From Burkholderia aenigmatica (GTDB taxonomy: Bacteria > Pseudomonadota > Gammaproteobacteria > Burkholderiales > Burkholderiaceae), in the NCBI RefSeq assembly GCF_902499175.1, contig NZ_CABVQC010000019.1:52781-116780 (forward strand): a stretch of DNA of 64,000 bases, in the 5' to 3' direction. Under the pieces are notes generated by a model. It was not told the origin of the DNA, made no database searches, and worked only from the letters and a program-made list of their open reading frames with translations. A program made the translations under genes and the position numbers. Positions within the stretch are counted from its first letter, which is position 1, and every line of letters begins with the position of its first letter. Positions 49,134 to 59,795 of the stretch are shown one piece after another.

Positions 49134-49373
49134 ATGGATAACATCGAACAACGTGTCAAGAAGATCGTCGCTGAACAACTGGGCGTCGCGGAAGCCGAGA
49201 TCAAGAACGAAGCTTCGTTCGTGAACGACCTGGGCGCCGACTCGCTCGACACGGTCGAACTGGTGATGGCTCTGGAAGACGAGTTCGGCATGGAAATCCC
49301 GGACGAAGAAGCAGAGAAGATCACGACCGTTCAGCAAGCGATCGACTACGCTCGCGCAAACGTCAAGGCGTAA
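49134..49373 (+). CDS. acpP: Acyl carrier protein
   Basis: ACP carries growing acyl chains. The 79-residue acidic protein has the phosphopantetheine serine S37 in GADSLDT. A GGAGG-type site sits close to the ATG. It is activated by AcpS, also encoded in this window about 13 kb downstream. Confidence 0.98.
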
Positions 49374-49461
49374 TAGGCGCCTTTCGCGCTTGTCCGCCTC
49401 GTCGCCGCGATCTTCGCGATTGACGCGCCATCCTGCCGGCTTCGCGCCGGACGGACTAACA

Positions 49462-49512
49462 GCCACAGGGCTCGCAGGGCTGATTCCTGTGGCCACTGTG
49501 GCTTTTGTTTTT
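49462..49512 (+). terminator. Possible attenuator between acpP and fabF
   Basis: GCCACAG at 49462 can pair either with CTGTGGC at 49487-49493 or with CTGTGGC at 49496-49502, the latter followed by TTTTGTTTTTG. The longer-range pairing makes a terminator; the nearer one competes with it. This would let acpP be transcribed more than fabF, as in other bacteria, but is inferred from base pairing only. Confidence 0.55.
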
Positions 49513-49540
49513 GTCATCCAATAATGGAAAAGAGGTTACC

Positions 49541-50773
49541 GTGAGCCGCCGTCGTGTTGTTGTTACAGGCCTGGGGCTGATTTCGCCTGTTGGCAATAAT
49601 GTTGCCGACGGCTGGGCCAATCTCGTCGCCGGCAAGTCCGGTATTGCCACCGTCACGAAGTTCGATCCGTCGAACCTCGCCGTCCATTTCGCGGGCGAAG
49701 TGAAGGGTTTCAACGCCGAGGAGTACATCCCGGCGAAGGAAGCCCGCAGCATGGATACGTTCATTCATTACGGCATCGCAGCCGGCGTCCAGGCGTTTCG
49801 GGACAGCGGCCTCGAAGTGAACGAAGCCAATGCGGAACGCATCGGCGTGCTGGTCGGTTCCGGCATCGGCGGCCTGCCGATGATCGAAGACACGCACCAG
49901 ACCTACGTCGATCGAGGCCCGCGCCGGATTTCGCCGTTCTTCGTGCCGGGTTCGATCATCAACATGATCTCGGGCCACCTGAGCATCATGTTCGGCCTGA
50001 AGGGCCCGAACCTCGCGGCTGTGACGGCCTGCACGACCGGCCTGCACAGCATCGGCCTCGCCGCGCGCCTGATCCAGGCCGGCGACGCCGACGTGATGGT
50101 CGCGGGCGGCGCCGAATCGACGGTGTCGCCGCTGGGCATCGGCGGCTTCGCTGCCGCGCGTGCGCTGTCGACCCGCAACGACGATCCCGCTACTGCGTCC
50201 CGTCCGTGGGACAAGGACCGCGACGGCTTCGTGCTGGGCGAGGGTGCCGGCGTGATGGTGCTCGAAGAGTACGAAGCGGCGAAGGCACGCGGGGCGAAGA
50301 TCTACGCGGAAGTCTCGGGCTTCGGCATGACGGGCGACGCGTACCACATGACCGCGCCGAACATGGACGGCCCGCGCCGCTGCATGGTCGCGGCACTGCG
50401 CGACGCCGGCCTGAACGCGGATGAGGTCCAGTACCTGAACGCGCACGGCACGTCGACGCCGCTGGGCGACAAGAACGAGTCCGACGCGGTGAAGGCGGCC
50501 TTCGGCGAGCATGCGTACAAGCTCGTCGTGAACTCGACGAAGTCGATGACGGGCCACCTGCTGGGCGGCGCGGGCGGCCTCGAATCGGTGTTCACGGTGC
50601 TGGCGCTGCACAACAACGTGTCGCCGCCGACCATCAACATCTTCAACCAGGACCCGGAGTGCGATCTCGATTACTGCGCGAACACCGCGCGTGACATGAA
50701 GATCGACGTCGCCGTGAAGAACAACTTCGGCTTCGGCGGTACCAACGGCACGCTGGTGTTCAAGCGCGTCTGA
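49541..50773 (+). CDS. fabF: Beta-ketoacyl-ACP synthase II
   Basis: FabF elongates acyl chains with malonyl-ACP. The start is a GTG at 49541 with an AGAGG site ([16 protein letters not shown] follows), giving 410 residues. The catalytic triad is C164 in TACTTG, a histidine in [11 protein letters not shown] and another in [13 protein letters not shown]. It closes the fab part of the cluster and is followed 12 bp later by a YgfX-like gene. Confidence 0.96.
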   Translation: MSRRRVVVTGLGLISPVGNNVADGWANLVAGKSGIATVTKFDPSNLAVHFAGEVKGFNAEEYIPAKEARSMDTFIHYGIAAGVQAFRDSGLEVNEANAERIGVLVGSGIGGLPMIEDTHQTYVDRGPRRISPFFVPGSIINMISGHLSIMFGLKGPNLAAVTACTTGLHSIGLAARLIQAGDADVMVAGGAESTVSPLGIGGFAAARALSTRNDDPATASRPWDKDRDGFVLGEGAGVMVLEEYEAAKARGAKIYAEVSGFGMTGDAYHMTAPNMDGPRRCMVAALRDAGLNADEVQYLNAHGTSTPLGDKNESDAVKAAFGEHAYKLVVNSTKSMTGHLLGGAGGLESVFTVLALHNNVSPPTINIFNQDPECDLDYCANTARDMKIDVAVKNNFGFGGTNGTLVFKRV

Positions 50774-50785
50774 CGCTGCAATCGC

Positions 50786-51250
50786 TTGACGAGTCCATTC
50801 GATGCTCCGGCCGGGCGCCCGCAACGCTTTGCGTTGCGGGCCTCGGCCGTGTCGTATCTCGTGCTGGCCGCGTTCGTCGCGTCGGCGGCCGCGTCGGTCT
50901 ACCTGTTCTGGGCACCGCGCGCGGGCGCTGCCGCCGGCGCATGCGTGTCGGCCGCGACGGCAGCGCTGCTGGCCGTGTGCGCCGCGCGGGCCTGTGCCCG
51001 CCGGCTGCCGGCCGAGCTGAGGATCGACGCATTCGGGGAAATTGCGGCGTTTGGCCGCACCGGGCGCCTGCTGGCCCGCGGCCGCGTGACGGGCCATGCG
51101 CACTGGAGCAGCCTGTTGCTGGTGCTGTCGGTCGGGCAGGGTGCCCGGCGGGCCCGGCCGCTGCTGATTCCAGCCGATGCGCTCGACGCCGCATCGTTCA
51201 GCGCGCTTTCCGTGCTGGCGAGAACGGCGGGCGCGGCGGGGCGGGCGTGA
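50786..51250 (+). CDS. YgfX/CptA-like small membrane protein
   Basis: A 154-residue protein with two N-terminal hydrophobic helices (about 20-42 and 45-65), a cytoplasmic tail and the ending PLLIPADALDAASFSALSVLAR. That ending matches YgfX family members, whose genes lie next to nadB and rpoE in gamma-proteobacteria; there YgfX pairs with SdhE or acts as a toxin-like cell-shape factor. The start is a TTG 12 bp after fabF and is uncertain. No SdhE gene is adjacent. Confidence 0.6.
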   Translation: MTSPFDAPAGRPQRFALRASAVSYLVLAAFVASAAASVYLFWAPRAGAAAGACVSAATAALLAVCAARACARRLPAELRIDAFGEIAAFGRTGRLLARGRVTGHAHWSSLLLVLSVGQGARRARPLLIPADALDAASFSALSVLARTAGAAGRA

Positions 51251-51259
51251 CGGCGGCGC

Positions 51260-51276
51260 GGTTACGGACCGTAACC
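51260..51276. promoter_or_regulatory. 17-bp palindrome at the rpoE promoter
   Basis: GGTTACGG-A-CCGTAACC is a perfect inverted repeat around one central base. A TACAAT -10 box lies at 51297-51302 with no good -35 box, placing the palindrome centre near -41 from the predicted start. It could bind an activator or repressor of rpoE. Identity unknown. Confidence 0.5.
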
Positions 51277-51341
51277 AGCGGCCGGCGCGGGAACGCTACA
51301 ATATTGCTCCGCGTTGCATCCCTAGTTAACGGATTTGTCAG

Positions 51342-51941
51342 GTGAGTGAAAAAGAAATCGATCAGGCTCTGGTCGAGCGCGTACAGAAGGGCGACAAGGC
51401 AGCGTTCGAACTCCTGGTCTCCAAATACCACCGCAAGATCATTCGGCTGATCTCGCGCCTCGTGCGGGATCCCGCCGAGGTCGAGGATGTGGCCCAGGAC
51501 GCGTTCATCAAGGCGTATCGTGCGCTGCCGCAATTTCGCGGCGAATCGGCGTTCTATACGTGGTTGTACCGAATTGCCGTCAACACGGCGAAGAACTACC
51601 TTGCGACGCAAGGCCGCCGGGCACCGACCTCGACCGAGGCCGATGCGGAGGAAGCGGAAACTTTCTCCGACGCAGACCAACTAAGGGATATCAACACGCC
51701 TGAGTCGATGTTGATGAGCAAGCAGATTGCCGAGACGGTCAACGCTGCCATGGCTCTGCTGCCCGAAGAACTGCGCCAGGCAATTACGCTGCGCGAGATT
51801 GAGGGCCTGAGCTACGAAGAGATCGCGGAAATGATGGGCTGTCCGATCGGGACGGTCCGGTCGCGGATCTTCCGTGCACGCGAGGCAATCGCTGCCAAAT
51901 TGCGTCCGCTGCTCGATACGCCCGAAGGCAAGCGCTGGTAA
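51342..51941 (+). CDS. rpoE: RNA polymerase sigma factor RpoE
   Basis: An extracytoplasmic-function sigma factor that answers envelope stress. The 199-residue protein starts with GTG, has region 2 (YHRKIIRLISRLVRDPAEVEDVAQDAFIKAYRALPQFRGESAFYTWLYRIAVNTAKNYL) and region 4 (LREIEGLSYEEIAEMMGCPIGTVRSRIFRAREAI). The following rseA, rseB and mucD encode its control circuit. A TACAAT -10 box lies about 40 bp upstream. Confidence 0.96.
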   Translation: MSEKEIDQALVERVQKGDKAAFELLVSKYHRKIIRLISRLVRDPAEVEDVAQDAFIKAYRALPQFRGESAFYTWLYRIAVNTAKNYLATQGRRAPTSTEADAEEAETFSDADQLRDINTPESMLMSKQIAETVNAAMALLPEELRQAITLREIEGLSYEEIAEMMGCPIGTVRSRIFRAREAIAAKLRPLLDTPEGKRW

Positions 51942-52027
51942 GCGCGACAGGCGGAGCGACGCGGGTCGGGGTCTAGTTACGGATAGAGTCGTGAAGTCAC
52001 GACGGGGTGTGCAAGATGGGGAGCATC

Positions 52028-52645
52028 ATGGGGTCGGTCAATACGCAGTCGCAAGCGTCCTCGCGCGGCGAGCGCCTTTCCGCGCTGGTCGACGGCGAAA
52101 TGTTCGATGGCCCGGACAACGGGCAGTTTCTGGCTGAGCTCAACCGCGCGGATCGCGCTGCGTGGGCCCATTACCACCTGATCGGCGATGCGCTGCGCTC
52201 GGACGAACTGGCGCTGTCGCCCGCGCTGAGCGTTGCGTTCACCGCGCGCATGTCGGCTGCGCTGGAAAGCGAGCCGCACCTGCTCGCACCGGCGGCCGCG
52301 CCCGTCGCGCGCAAGCTGCTGTCGCTGCGCCGGCGCGTCGTGCCCGCGTTCGCGGTCGCCGCTGCCGCGGCCACGCTGACGTGGATCGTCGTCCCGCAAA
52401 TGCAGACGGCCGGTGCCCCGGGCGCCGTCCAGGTCGCATCGGCCGGTGCGCCGCAAGGCGGCAACCTGCAGCGCGTGACGGTTGCGCAGGCATCGGCCCA
52501 GCCGGGGCTGCAGGACGTCAACATCATTCGCGACGCCAGCCTCGACCAATACCTTGAAGCGCATCAGCAATTCGCGCAGCAGCCCGTCGTCACGGGTTCG
52601 ATGCCGCTGATCCGCGCTGCCGTGACCACCACGCCAGGCCAATAA
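52028..52645 (+). CDS. rseA: Anti-sigma-E factor RseA
   Basis: RseA (MucA in Pseudomonas) holds RpoE at the membrane until stress-triggered proteolysis. The protein has an N-terminal sigma-binding part (ERLSALVDGEM; FLAELNRADRAAWAHYHLIGDALR), one membrane helix (about residues 100-120, VVPAFAVAAAAATLTWIVV) and a periplasmic tail. I chose the ATG at 52028 because GGGGAG lies just upstream; 52016 and a GTG at 52007 are alternatives. Confidence 0.92.
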   Translation: MGSVNTQSQASSRGERLSALVDGEMFDGPDNGQFLAELNRADRAAWAHYHLIGDALRSDELALSPALSVAFTARMSAALESEPHLLAPAAAPVARKLLSLRRRVVPAFAVAAAAATLTWIVVPQMQTAGAPGAVQVASAGAPQGGNLQRVTVAQASAQPGLQDVNIIRDASLDQYLEAHQQFAQQPVVTGSMPLIRAAVTTTPGQ

Positions 52646-52650
52646 ACCCG

Positions 52651-53703
52651 ATGCGGACATTGCAGTTGAATCACGCCATCTCCGGATGGAAGCGGCTGCC
52701 GGCCCTCCTGCTTTGCGCAGCCGCCCTGTTGTCCGTTCAATCCCTTCCTGCCAGCGCCCAGCAACCGGACGATCCCGTCGCGACCCGCAAGGGTGCCGCG
52801 GACTGGCTCGACCGCGTCCAGCAGGCGGCGCAGCAGCAGAGCTACGAAGGCACGTTCGTCTACCAGCGCGGCGGGTATGTGCAGTCGTCGCGCATCGCGC
52901 ACGTCTCGTCCCGCGACGGCGAGTTCGAGCGCATCGAGACGCTCGACGGCAAGCCGCGCAAGCTGCTGCGCCATAACGACGAGCTGTACACGTTCGTGCC
53001 CGAGCGCAAGCTGTGCGTGGTCGAGCGCCGTCAGACGCGCGACTCGTTCCCCGCGCTGCTCGGCGCGAGCGGCGAGCACGTGATGTCCGTCTACGACGCG
53101 AAGTCGCTCGGCAAGGATCGCGTGGCGGGGATCGACGCGCAGGTCGTCGAGCTCGTGCCGAAGGATGCGTACCGCTTCACGTACAAGCTGTGGGCCGATG
53201 CGCGCACCGGGCTGCTGCTGCGTTCGCAGACGCTCGATGCGAACGATCACGTGCTCGAGCAGATCGCGTTCTCGCAATTGCAGGCGGGCGGCGCAAGCGG
53301 CGACAAGGCCGCGATCGCGGCCGGCATGCGCAATCTGAACGGCTGGACGGTCGTGCGTCCGCCGGTCGCGACAGTCGACATGGAAGCGCAGGGCTGGCAG
53401 CTCGCACCGAGCGTGGCCGGTTTCCAGAAGATTCGTGAAGTGCGCCGGCCGATGGCTGCGCGCGACGCGGGCGAGCCGCCGATCCCGGTCGATCAGGCCG
53501 TCTTCACCGACGGTCTCGCAACGATCTCGGTCTTCATCGAGCCGGCCGAAAAGAATACACGCAAGGAAGGCGCGGGCAGCACCGGTGCAACGAACGTTCT
53601 CGTGAAGCGCCGCGGCGACTACTGGATCACCGTGCTCGGCGAAGTGCCGCCGGCTACGTTGCAGCAGTTCGCGTCTGCCATAGAATACAAGGCTTCCAAG
53701 TAA
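52651..53703 (+). CDS. rseB: Sigma-E regulatory protein RseB/MucB
   Basis: RseB is a periplasmic sensor that binds RseA and shields it from proteases until mislocalised lipid or protein signals appear. The 350-residue protein has a signal peptide ending near LPASA, the large LolA-like domain (SYEGTFVYQRGGYVQSSRIAH) and the C-terminal RseB domain (VDQAVFTDGLATISVFIEP). It follows rseA by 5 bp and precedes mucD by 16 bp. Confidence 0.94.
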   Translation: MRTLQLNHAISGWKRLPALLLCAAALLSVQSLPASAQQPDDPVATRKGAADWLDRVQQAAQQQSYEGTFVYQRGGYVQSSRIAHVSSRDGEFERIETLDGKPRKLLRHNDELYTFVPERKLCVVERRQTRDSFPALLGASGEHVMSVYDAKSLGKDRVAGIDAQVVELVPKDAYRFTYKLWADARTGLLLRSQTLDANDHVLEQIAFSQLQAGGASGDKAAIAAGMRNLNGWTVVRPPVATVDMEAQGWQLAPSVAGFQKIREVRRPMAARDAGEPPIPVDQAVFTDGLATISVFIEPAEKNTRKEGAGSTGATNVLVKRRGDYWITVLGEVPPATLQQFASAIEYKASK

Positions 53704-53719
53704 CGCTACGGCTTCCGAC

Positions 53720-55219
53720 ATGATGAAACCCACGCTGCGCAAATGGCTCGCGGCCGCGGCGCTGTCTGCCTGCCTGCCGCTCGTGCCGCATACCGCGTTC
53801 GCGGTGACGGCTCCCGCTGCCAGCCTGCCCGACTTCGCCGACCTGGTCGAAAAGGTCGGGCCGGCCGTCGTGAACATCCGGACCACAGCCAACGTGCCGA
53901 CGAGCGGCCCGCGCGGGATGCTCCCGCCGGGCTTCGACAACGGCGACATGTCGGAATTCTTCCGGCGCTTCTTCGGCATTCCGCTGCCGCAGGCGCCCGG
54001 CAACGGTAGCGGCAATGGCGGCGGCAACCCGAAGAACGCGCCGGCGCCGGACAACCCGCCCGACACCGAGCAGAATCGTGGCGTCGGCTCGGGCTTCATC
54101 GTGTCGGCCGACGGTTACGTGATGACCAATGCGCACGTCGTCGACGATGCGGACACCATCTACGTGACGCTGACCGACAAGCGCGAGTTCAAGGCGAAGC
54201 TGATCGGCGTCGACGATCGTACGGACGTCGCGGTCGTCAAGATCCAGGCGTCGAACCTGCCGGTCGTCGCGATCGGCGATTCGAACAAGGTGCGTGTCGG
54301 CGAGTGGGTCGTCGCGATCGGTTCGCCGTTCGGTCTCGACAACACCGTCACGGCCGGCATCGTCAGCTCGAAGAGCCGCAATACGGGCGACTACCTGCCG
54401 TTCATCCAGACCGACGTCGCCGTGAACCCCGGCAACTCGGGCGGCCCGCTGATCAACATGCAGGGCGAGGTGATCGGCATCAACTCGCAGATCTACAGCC
54501 GTACCGGCGGCTTCATGGGCATCTCGTTCGCGATTCCGATCGACGAGGCGATGCGCGTGGCCGACCAGCTTAAGGCGACGGGCAAGGTCACGCGCGGCCG
54601 GATCGCGGTCGCGATCGGCGAAGTGACGAAGGACGTGGCCGATTCGATCGGGCTGCCGAAGGCTGAAGGTGCGCTCGTCAGCAGCGTCGAGCCGGGCGGT
54701 CCGGCCGACAAGGCGGGCATCCAGCCGGGCGACATCATCCTGAAGTTCAATGGTCGTTCGGTCGACACGGCGTCGGATCTGCCGCGCATGGTCGGCGACA
54801 CGAAACCCGGCACGAAGGCGACGGTCAGCGTATGGCGCAAGGGTCAGGCACGCGATCTGCCGATCACGATCGCGGAGACGCCGGCCGAATCGACGGCGAA
54901 GGCCGAGCAGCGCAAGAACGCGCCGCAGAAGCCGCGCCAGACCAATTCGCTCGGCCTGACGGTCAGTGACCTGACGGCGGAGCAGCTGAAGACGCTGAAG
55001 CTGAAGAGCGGCGTGCAGATCGACGGCGTCGACGGCCCGGCCGCCCGCGCGGGCCTGCAGCGCGGCGACATCGTGCTGCGTGTCGGCGACACCGACATCA
55101 CGAACGCGAAGCAGTTCGCCGACGTGACCGCGCAGCTCGATCCGCAGAAGGCGGTCGCGGTGCTCGTGCGGCGCGGCGACAACACGCAGTTCGTGCCGGT
55201 TCGGCCGCGCCAGAAGTAA
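53720..55219 (+). CDS. mucD: DegQ/MucD-type periplasmic serine protease
   Basis: A secreted HtrA protease that degrades misfolded periplasmic proteins. The 499-residue protein has a signal peptide (LAAAALSACLPLVPHTAFA), the catalytic triad H139 (NAHVVDD), D169 (DDRTDVAVVK) and S240 (NPGNSGGP), and two PDZ domains (about 295-385 and 415-495). A Gly/Asn-rich linker at about 92-110 precedes the protease domain. It ends the rpoE-rseA-rseB-mucD set. Confidence 0.95.
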   Translation: MMKPTLRKWLAAAALSACLPLVPHTAFAVTAPAASLPDFADLVEKVGPAVVNIRTTANVPTSGPRGMLPPGFDNGDMSEFFRRFFGIPLPQAPGNGSGNGGGNPKNAPAPDNPPDTEQNRGVGSGFIVSADGYVMTNAHVVDDADTIYVTLTDKREFKAKLIGVDDRTDVAVVKIQASNLPVVAIGDSNKVRVGEWVVAIGSPFGLDNTVTAGIVSSKSRNTGDYLPFIQTDVAVNPGNSGGPLINMQGEVIGINSQIYSRTGGFMGISFAIPIDEAMRVADQLKATGKVTRGRIAVAIGEVTKDVADSIGLPKAEGALVSSVEPGGPADKAGIQPGDIILKFNGRSVDTASDLPRMVGDTKPGTKATVSVWRKGQARDLPITIAETPAESTAKAEQRKNAPQKPRQTNSLGLTVSDLTAEQLKTLKLKSGVQIDGVDGPAARAGLQRGDIVLRVGDTDITNAKQFADVTAQLDPQKAVAVLVRRGDNTQFVPVRPRQK

Positions 55220-55226
55220 CGCGCCG

Positions 55227-55469
55227 ATGTTCACGCTCTACGGCCGCGGCTGGTGCCACCTGTGCGACGACATGCGCGACGCACTGGCGCCGGTGGCGGC
55301 CGAATTCGGCGTCGCGGTCGATTACATCGACATCGACGCCGATGCGGCGCTCGTCGCCCGCTACGACGAGGACGTGCCGGTGCTGCTGCTGGATGGGGCA
55401 GAAGTGTGTCGTCACCGGTTCGACGCCGCGAAGGTGCGCGACGCGCTTGCGGCCCGGCGCCGAGCCTGA
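55227..55469 (+). CDS. Glutaredoxin-like thiol protein (DUF836)
   Basis: An 80-residue thioredoxin-fold protein with the redox motif CHLC in GRGWCHLCDDM, and the cis-proline segment DEDVPVLLLDG. Family members of this size reduce or bind metals in small complexes, but the partner is unknown. It is 7 bp after mucD, so it is likely in the same transcript. Confidence 0.88.
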   Translation: MFTLYGRGWCHLCDDMRDALAPVAAEFGVAVDYIDIDADAALVARYDEDVPVLLLDGAEVCRHRFDAAKVRDALAARRRA

Positions 55470-55663
55470 CCTGCCGCCAGCGGGCGTCGTTTCGCACGGG
55501 GCTTGACCCGACGGGCACCCCCCTCGGCGGGCCACCGCGCGGCGCGGCGTCCGAAATCCCGCCCGGCGAAGGCCTTTTCGGCTAAAATAAGCCGTTTTTT
55601 CACCGACTTACAAGGCGTGCTCCGCGGTCGTCGAGCGCGCCTTTTTCGCTTGATCGGCACTGA

Positions 55664-57457
<1,794 letters not shown>

Positions 57458-57473
57458 CAGGACTGATCCTTTT

Positions 57474-58367
57474 ATGAATTTTGCGCTGATTCTTTTTGTG
57501 CTCGTCGTCTTGACGGGCGTAGCGTGGGTGCTGGACAAACTGGTGTTCCTGCCGCGGCGACGCAAGGCAGCCGACTCGGCGATCGAGGAGTTCGATCGCC
57601 AGCAGTCGCGCATCGACAAGCGTTTCGCGGATGAAAATGCCGTGCAGACGCGTTCGAAGCTGCGCGACGAGAAGCTGCGTCAGCCGTGGTGGCTGGAGTA
57701 CACGGCGAGCTTCTTCCCGGTGATCCTGGCGGTGTTCGTCGTGCGTTCGTTCGTCGTCGAGCCGTTCAAGATTCCGTCGGGCTCGATGGTGCCGACGCTG
57801 CTCGTCGGCGATTTCATCCTCGTCAACAAGTTCGAATACGGGCTGCGCCTGCCGGTCACGAACACGAAGATCACGCAGGGCAGCCCGCTGTCGCGCGGCG
57901 ACGTCGTCGTGTTCCGTTATCCGAAGGACGAGTCGGTCGACTACATCAAGCGCGTGATCGGCCTGCCGGGCGATACCGTCGCGTATCAGGACAAGCAGCT
58001 CACGATCAATGGCCAGCCGGTGCCCGAAGCGCCGCTGCCCGATTTCTTCGACGACGAGCGCCAGAATTACGCGAAGCAGTTCGAGGAAACGATCGGCAAC
58101 AAGAAGAACGCGATCCTCAACAACCCGGCCGTGCCGCCGTTCGTGATGGGCGCATACGATTATCCGTTTCGCGACAACTGCACGTACAACAGCCGCGGTG
58201 TGATCTGCAAGGTGCCGCCCGGTCACTACTTCATGATGGGCGACAACCGCGACAACAGTGCGGACAGCCGCTACTGGGGTTTCGTGCCGGACCAGAACAT
58301 CGTCGGCCGCGCGTTCTTCATCTGGATGAACTTCAGCGACCTGAAGCGCATCGGTTCCTTCAACTGA
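57474..58367 (+). CDS. lepB: Signal peptidase I
   Basis: LepB removes signal peptides from exported proteins. The 297-residue protein has two N-terminal membrane segments (about 3-25 and 78-95), the catalytic serine S104 in PSGSMVPTLL, the catalytic lysine K159 in YIKRVIGLPGD, and the MMGDNRDNSADSR box. It lies between lepA and a stem-loop before rnc. Confidence 0.97.
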   Translation: MNFALILFVLVVLTGVAWVLDKLVFLPRRRKAADSAIEEFDRQQSRIDKRFADENAVQTRSKLRDEKLRQPWWLEYTASFFPVILAVFVVRSFVVEPFKIPSGSMVPTLLVGDFILVNKFEYGLRLPVTNTKITQGSPLSRGDVVVFRYPKDESVDYIKRVIGLPGDTVAYQDKQLTINGQPVPEAPLPDFFDDERQNYAKQFEETIGNKKNAILNNPAVPPFVMGAYDYPFRDNCTYNSRGVICKVPPGHYFMMGDNRDNSADSRYWGFVPDQNIVGRAFFIWMNFSDLKRIGSFN

Positions 58368-58384
58368 TCGCATTCGACTCACTC

Positions 58385-58419
58385 GCACTACGCGATGCAC
58401 GGGCCGCGTCGCGTAGTGC
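58385..58419 (+). promoter_or_regulatory. Stem-loop upstream of rnc, possible RNase III site
   Basis: GCACTACGCGA pairs perfectly with TCGCGTAGTGC, and the stem can extend inward by three further pairs (one U-G) to 14 bp with a 7-nt loop. It lies about 100 nt before rnc. In E. coli RNase III cleaves its own leader to lower rnc expression; this stem is a plausible equivalent. No T-run follows, so it is not a terminator. Confidence 0.5.
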
Positions 58420-58520
58420 CGAACTACTTTAAGAACCGGCGGTAACACCGCCTCGTCACGCCTTTTCGTGTCCGGCCGTGCCGTTTCGGCCCGACCGGCG
58501 CCCGCGTTATACTCCTGCAC

Positions 58521-59735
58521 ATGCCCCTATCCCAGTTGGAAAGCCGGCTGCGCTACGAATTTCGCAATGCGGAATTGTTGCGCCAGGCTTTGACCCATCG
58601 TAGTCACAGTGCCACGCACAACGAACGGCTCGAGTTTCTCGGCGATTCCGTTCTGAATTGCGCGGTGGCCGCCCTTTTGTTCCAGCGTTTCAGCAAGTTG
58701 GACGAAGGCGATCTGTCGCGCGTACGCGCCAACCTCGTCAAACAGCAGTCGCTGTACGAAATTGCTCAGGCCCTGAATATCTCGGACGGGCTGCGGCTAG
58801 GCGAGGGCGAGCTGCGCAGCGGCGGGTTCCGCCGCCCGTCGATCCTCGCGGACGCGTTCGAAGCCATCATCGGGGCCGTATTCCTCGATGGCGGCTTCGA
58901 AGCCGCCCAAGGGGTCATCAAACGCCTCTATATCCCGATTCTCGACCACATCGATCCGCGCACGCTCGGCAAGGACGCGAAGACGCTGCTGCAGGAATAC
59001 CTGCAGGGGCACAAGATCGCGCTGCCGACTTACACGGTGGTCGCGACGCATGGTGCGGCGCACAATCAGCAATTCGAAGTCGAATGCACGGTGCCGAAGC
59101 TCGACGTGAAGGTGTCGGGCTCCGGTGCGAGCCGGCGCGCGGCCGAGCAGGCTGCCGCGAAGAAGGCGCTCGATGAAGTGATGGCGGCTGCGCCGATGCT
59201 GGCCACCAAGCCGAAGCGCTCGAAAAACGCGCGCGGGTCGAAGCATGTCGAACCCGAAATCGTGCCGGGCGTGAAGGGCGTGCAGGAGGCGCTCGATCTG
59301 CGCTCGCCGGAGCGGAAGGAACGCGCGGCGGCGCGCGAGGCGAGGGCAGCCGGTGTGGCGCCCGCGGCATCCACGGCGACCGGTACCGAGCCGGCCGCGG
59401 CGCCGATGGCCGCGATTCGCGCGGTGCATGTCGACGCGGCAGCGGAGAAGGGCGAGCGGGCGGCGAAGCCGGCGGCCGACAAGCTGGCCGAGCGAACCGA
59501 CAAGGCCGCGGAGAAGCCCGCGGAAGCCGTACCCGCTGCACGTGCAGCCGACAAGCCGGCTGGCCAGGTGGCCGATCCGGCGGCGGCGTCCGCCGACAAG
59601 ACTTCCGCCGGTACCGACCCCGCTTCGCGCGCGGCTGTGCGCACACGCGACGCCGCGGCGCCGGATTCCGAGACGCCGCCGGGCGGCGCGAGCCTCGCTG
59701 CCACACAGGCGCGCGTGGCCGATGCCGACCACTGA
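58521..59735 (+). CDS. rnc: Ribonuclease III
   Basis: RNase III cleaves double-stranded RNA in rRNA and mRNA maturation. The N-terminal catalytic domain has the signature [13 protein letters not shown] (E38, D42 region) and the dsRNA-binding domain spans about 153-222. Beyond this is a tail of roughly 180 residues rich in Ala, Lys, Asp and Glu ([19 protein letters not shown]), giving 404 residues versus 226 in E. coli. The tail is probably disordered. era follows in the same operon. Confidence 0.95.
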   Translation: MPLSQLESRLRYEFRNAELLRQALTHRSHSATHNERLEFLGDSVLNCAVAALLFQRFSKLDEGDLSRVRANLVKQQSLYEIAQALNISDGLRLGEGELRSGGFRRPSILADAFEAIIGAVFLDGGFEAAQGVIKRLYIPILDHIDPRTLGKDAKTLLQEYLQGHKIALPTYTVVATHGAAHNQQFEVECTVPKLDVKVSGSGASRRAAEQAAAKKALDEVMAAAPMLATKPKRSKNARGSKHVEPEIVPGVKGVQEALDLRSPERKERAAAREARAAGVAPAASTATGTEPAAAPMAAIRAVHVDAAAEKGERAAKPAADKLAERTDKAAEKPAEAVPAARAADKPAGQVADPAAASADKTSAGTDPASRAAVRTRDAAAPDSETPPGGASLAATQARVADADH

Positions 59736-59795
59736 ATTGCCCATCGATCGTGCCGCGCGCCGCGCGGCCGTTTCCGAACCTGTCTCCCAAACGAT

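Noticed and set aside
55579..55645. Two short hairpins with T-runs before lepA.
   Set aside because: Arms are only five and six bases; they may slow transcription but I could not support a terminator call.
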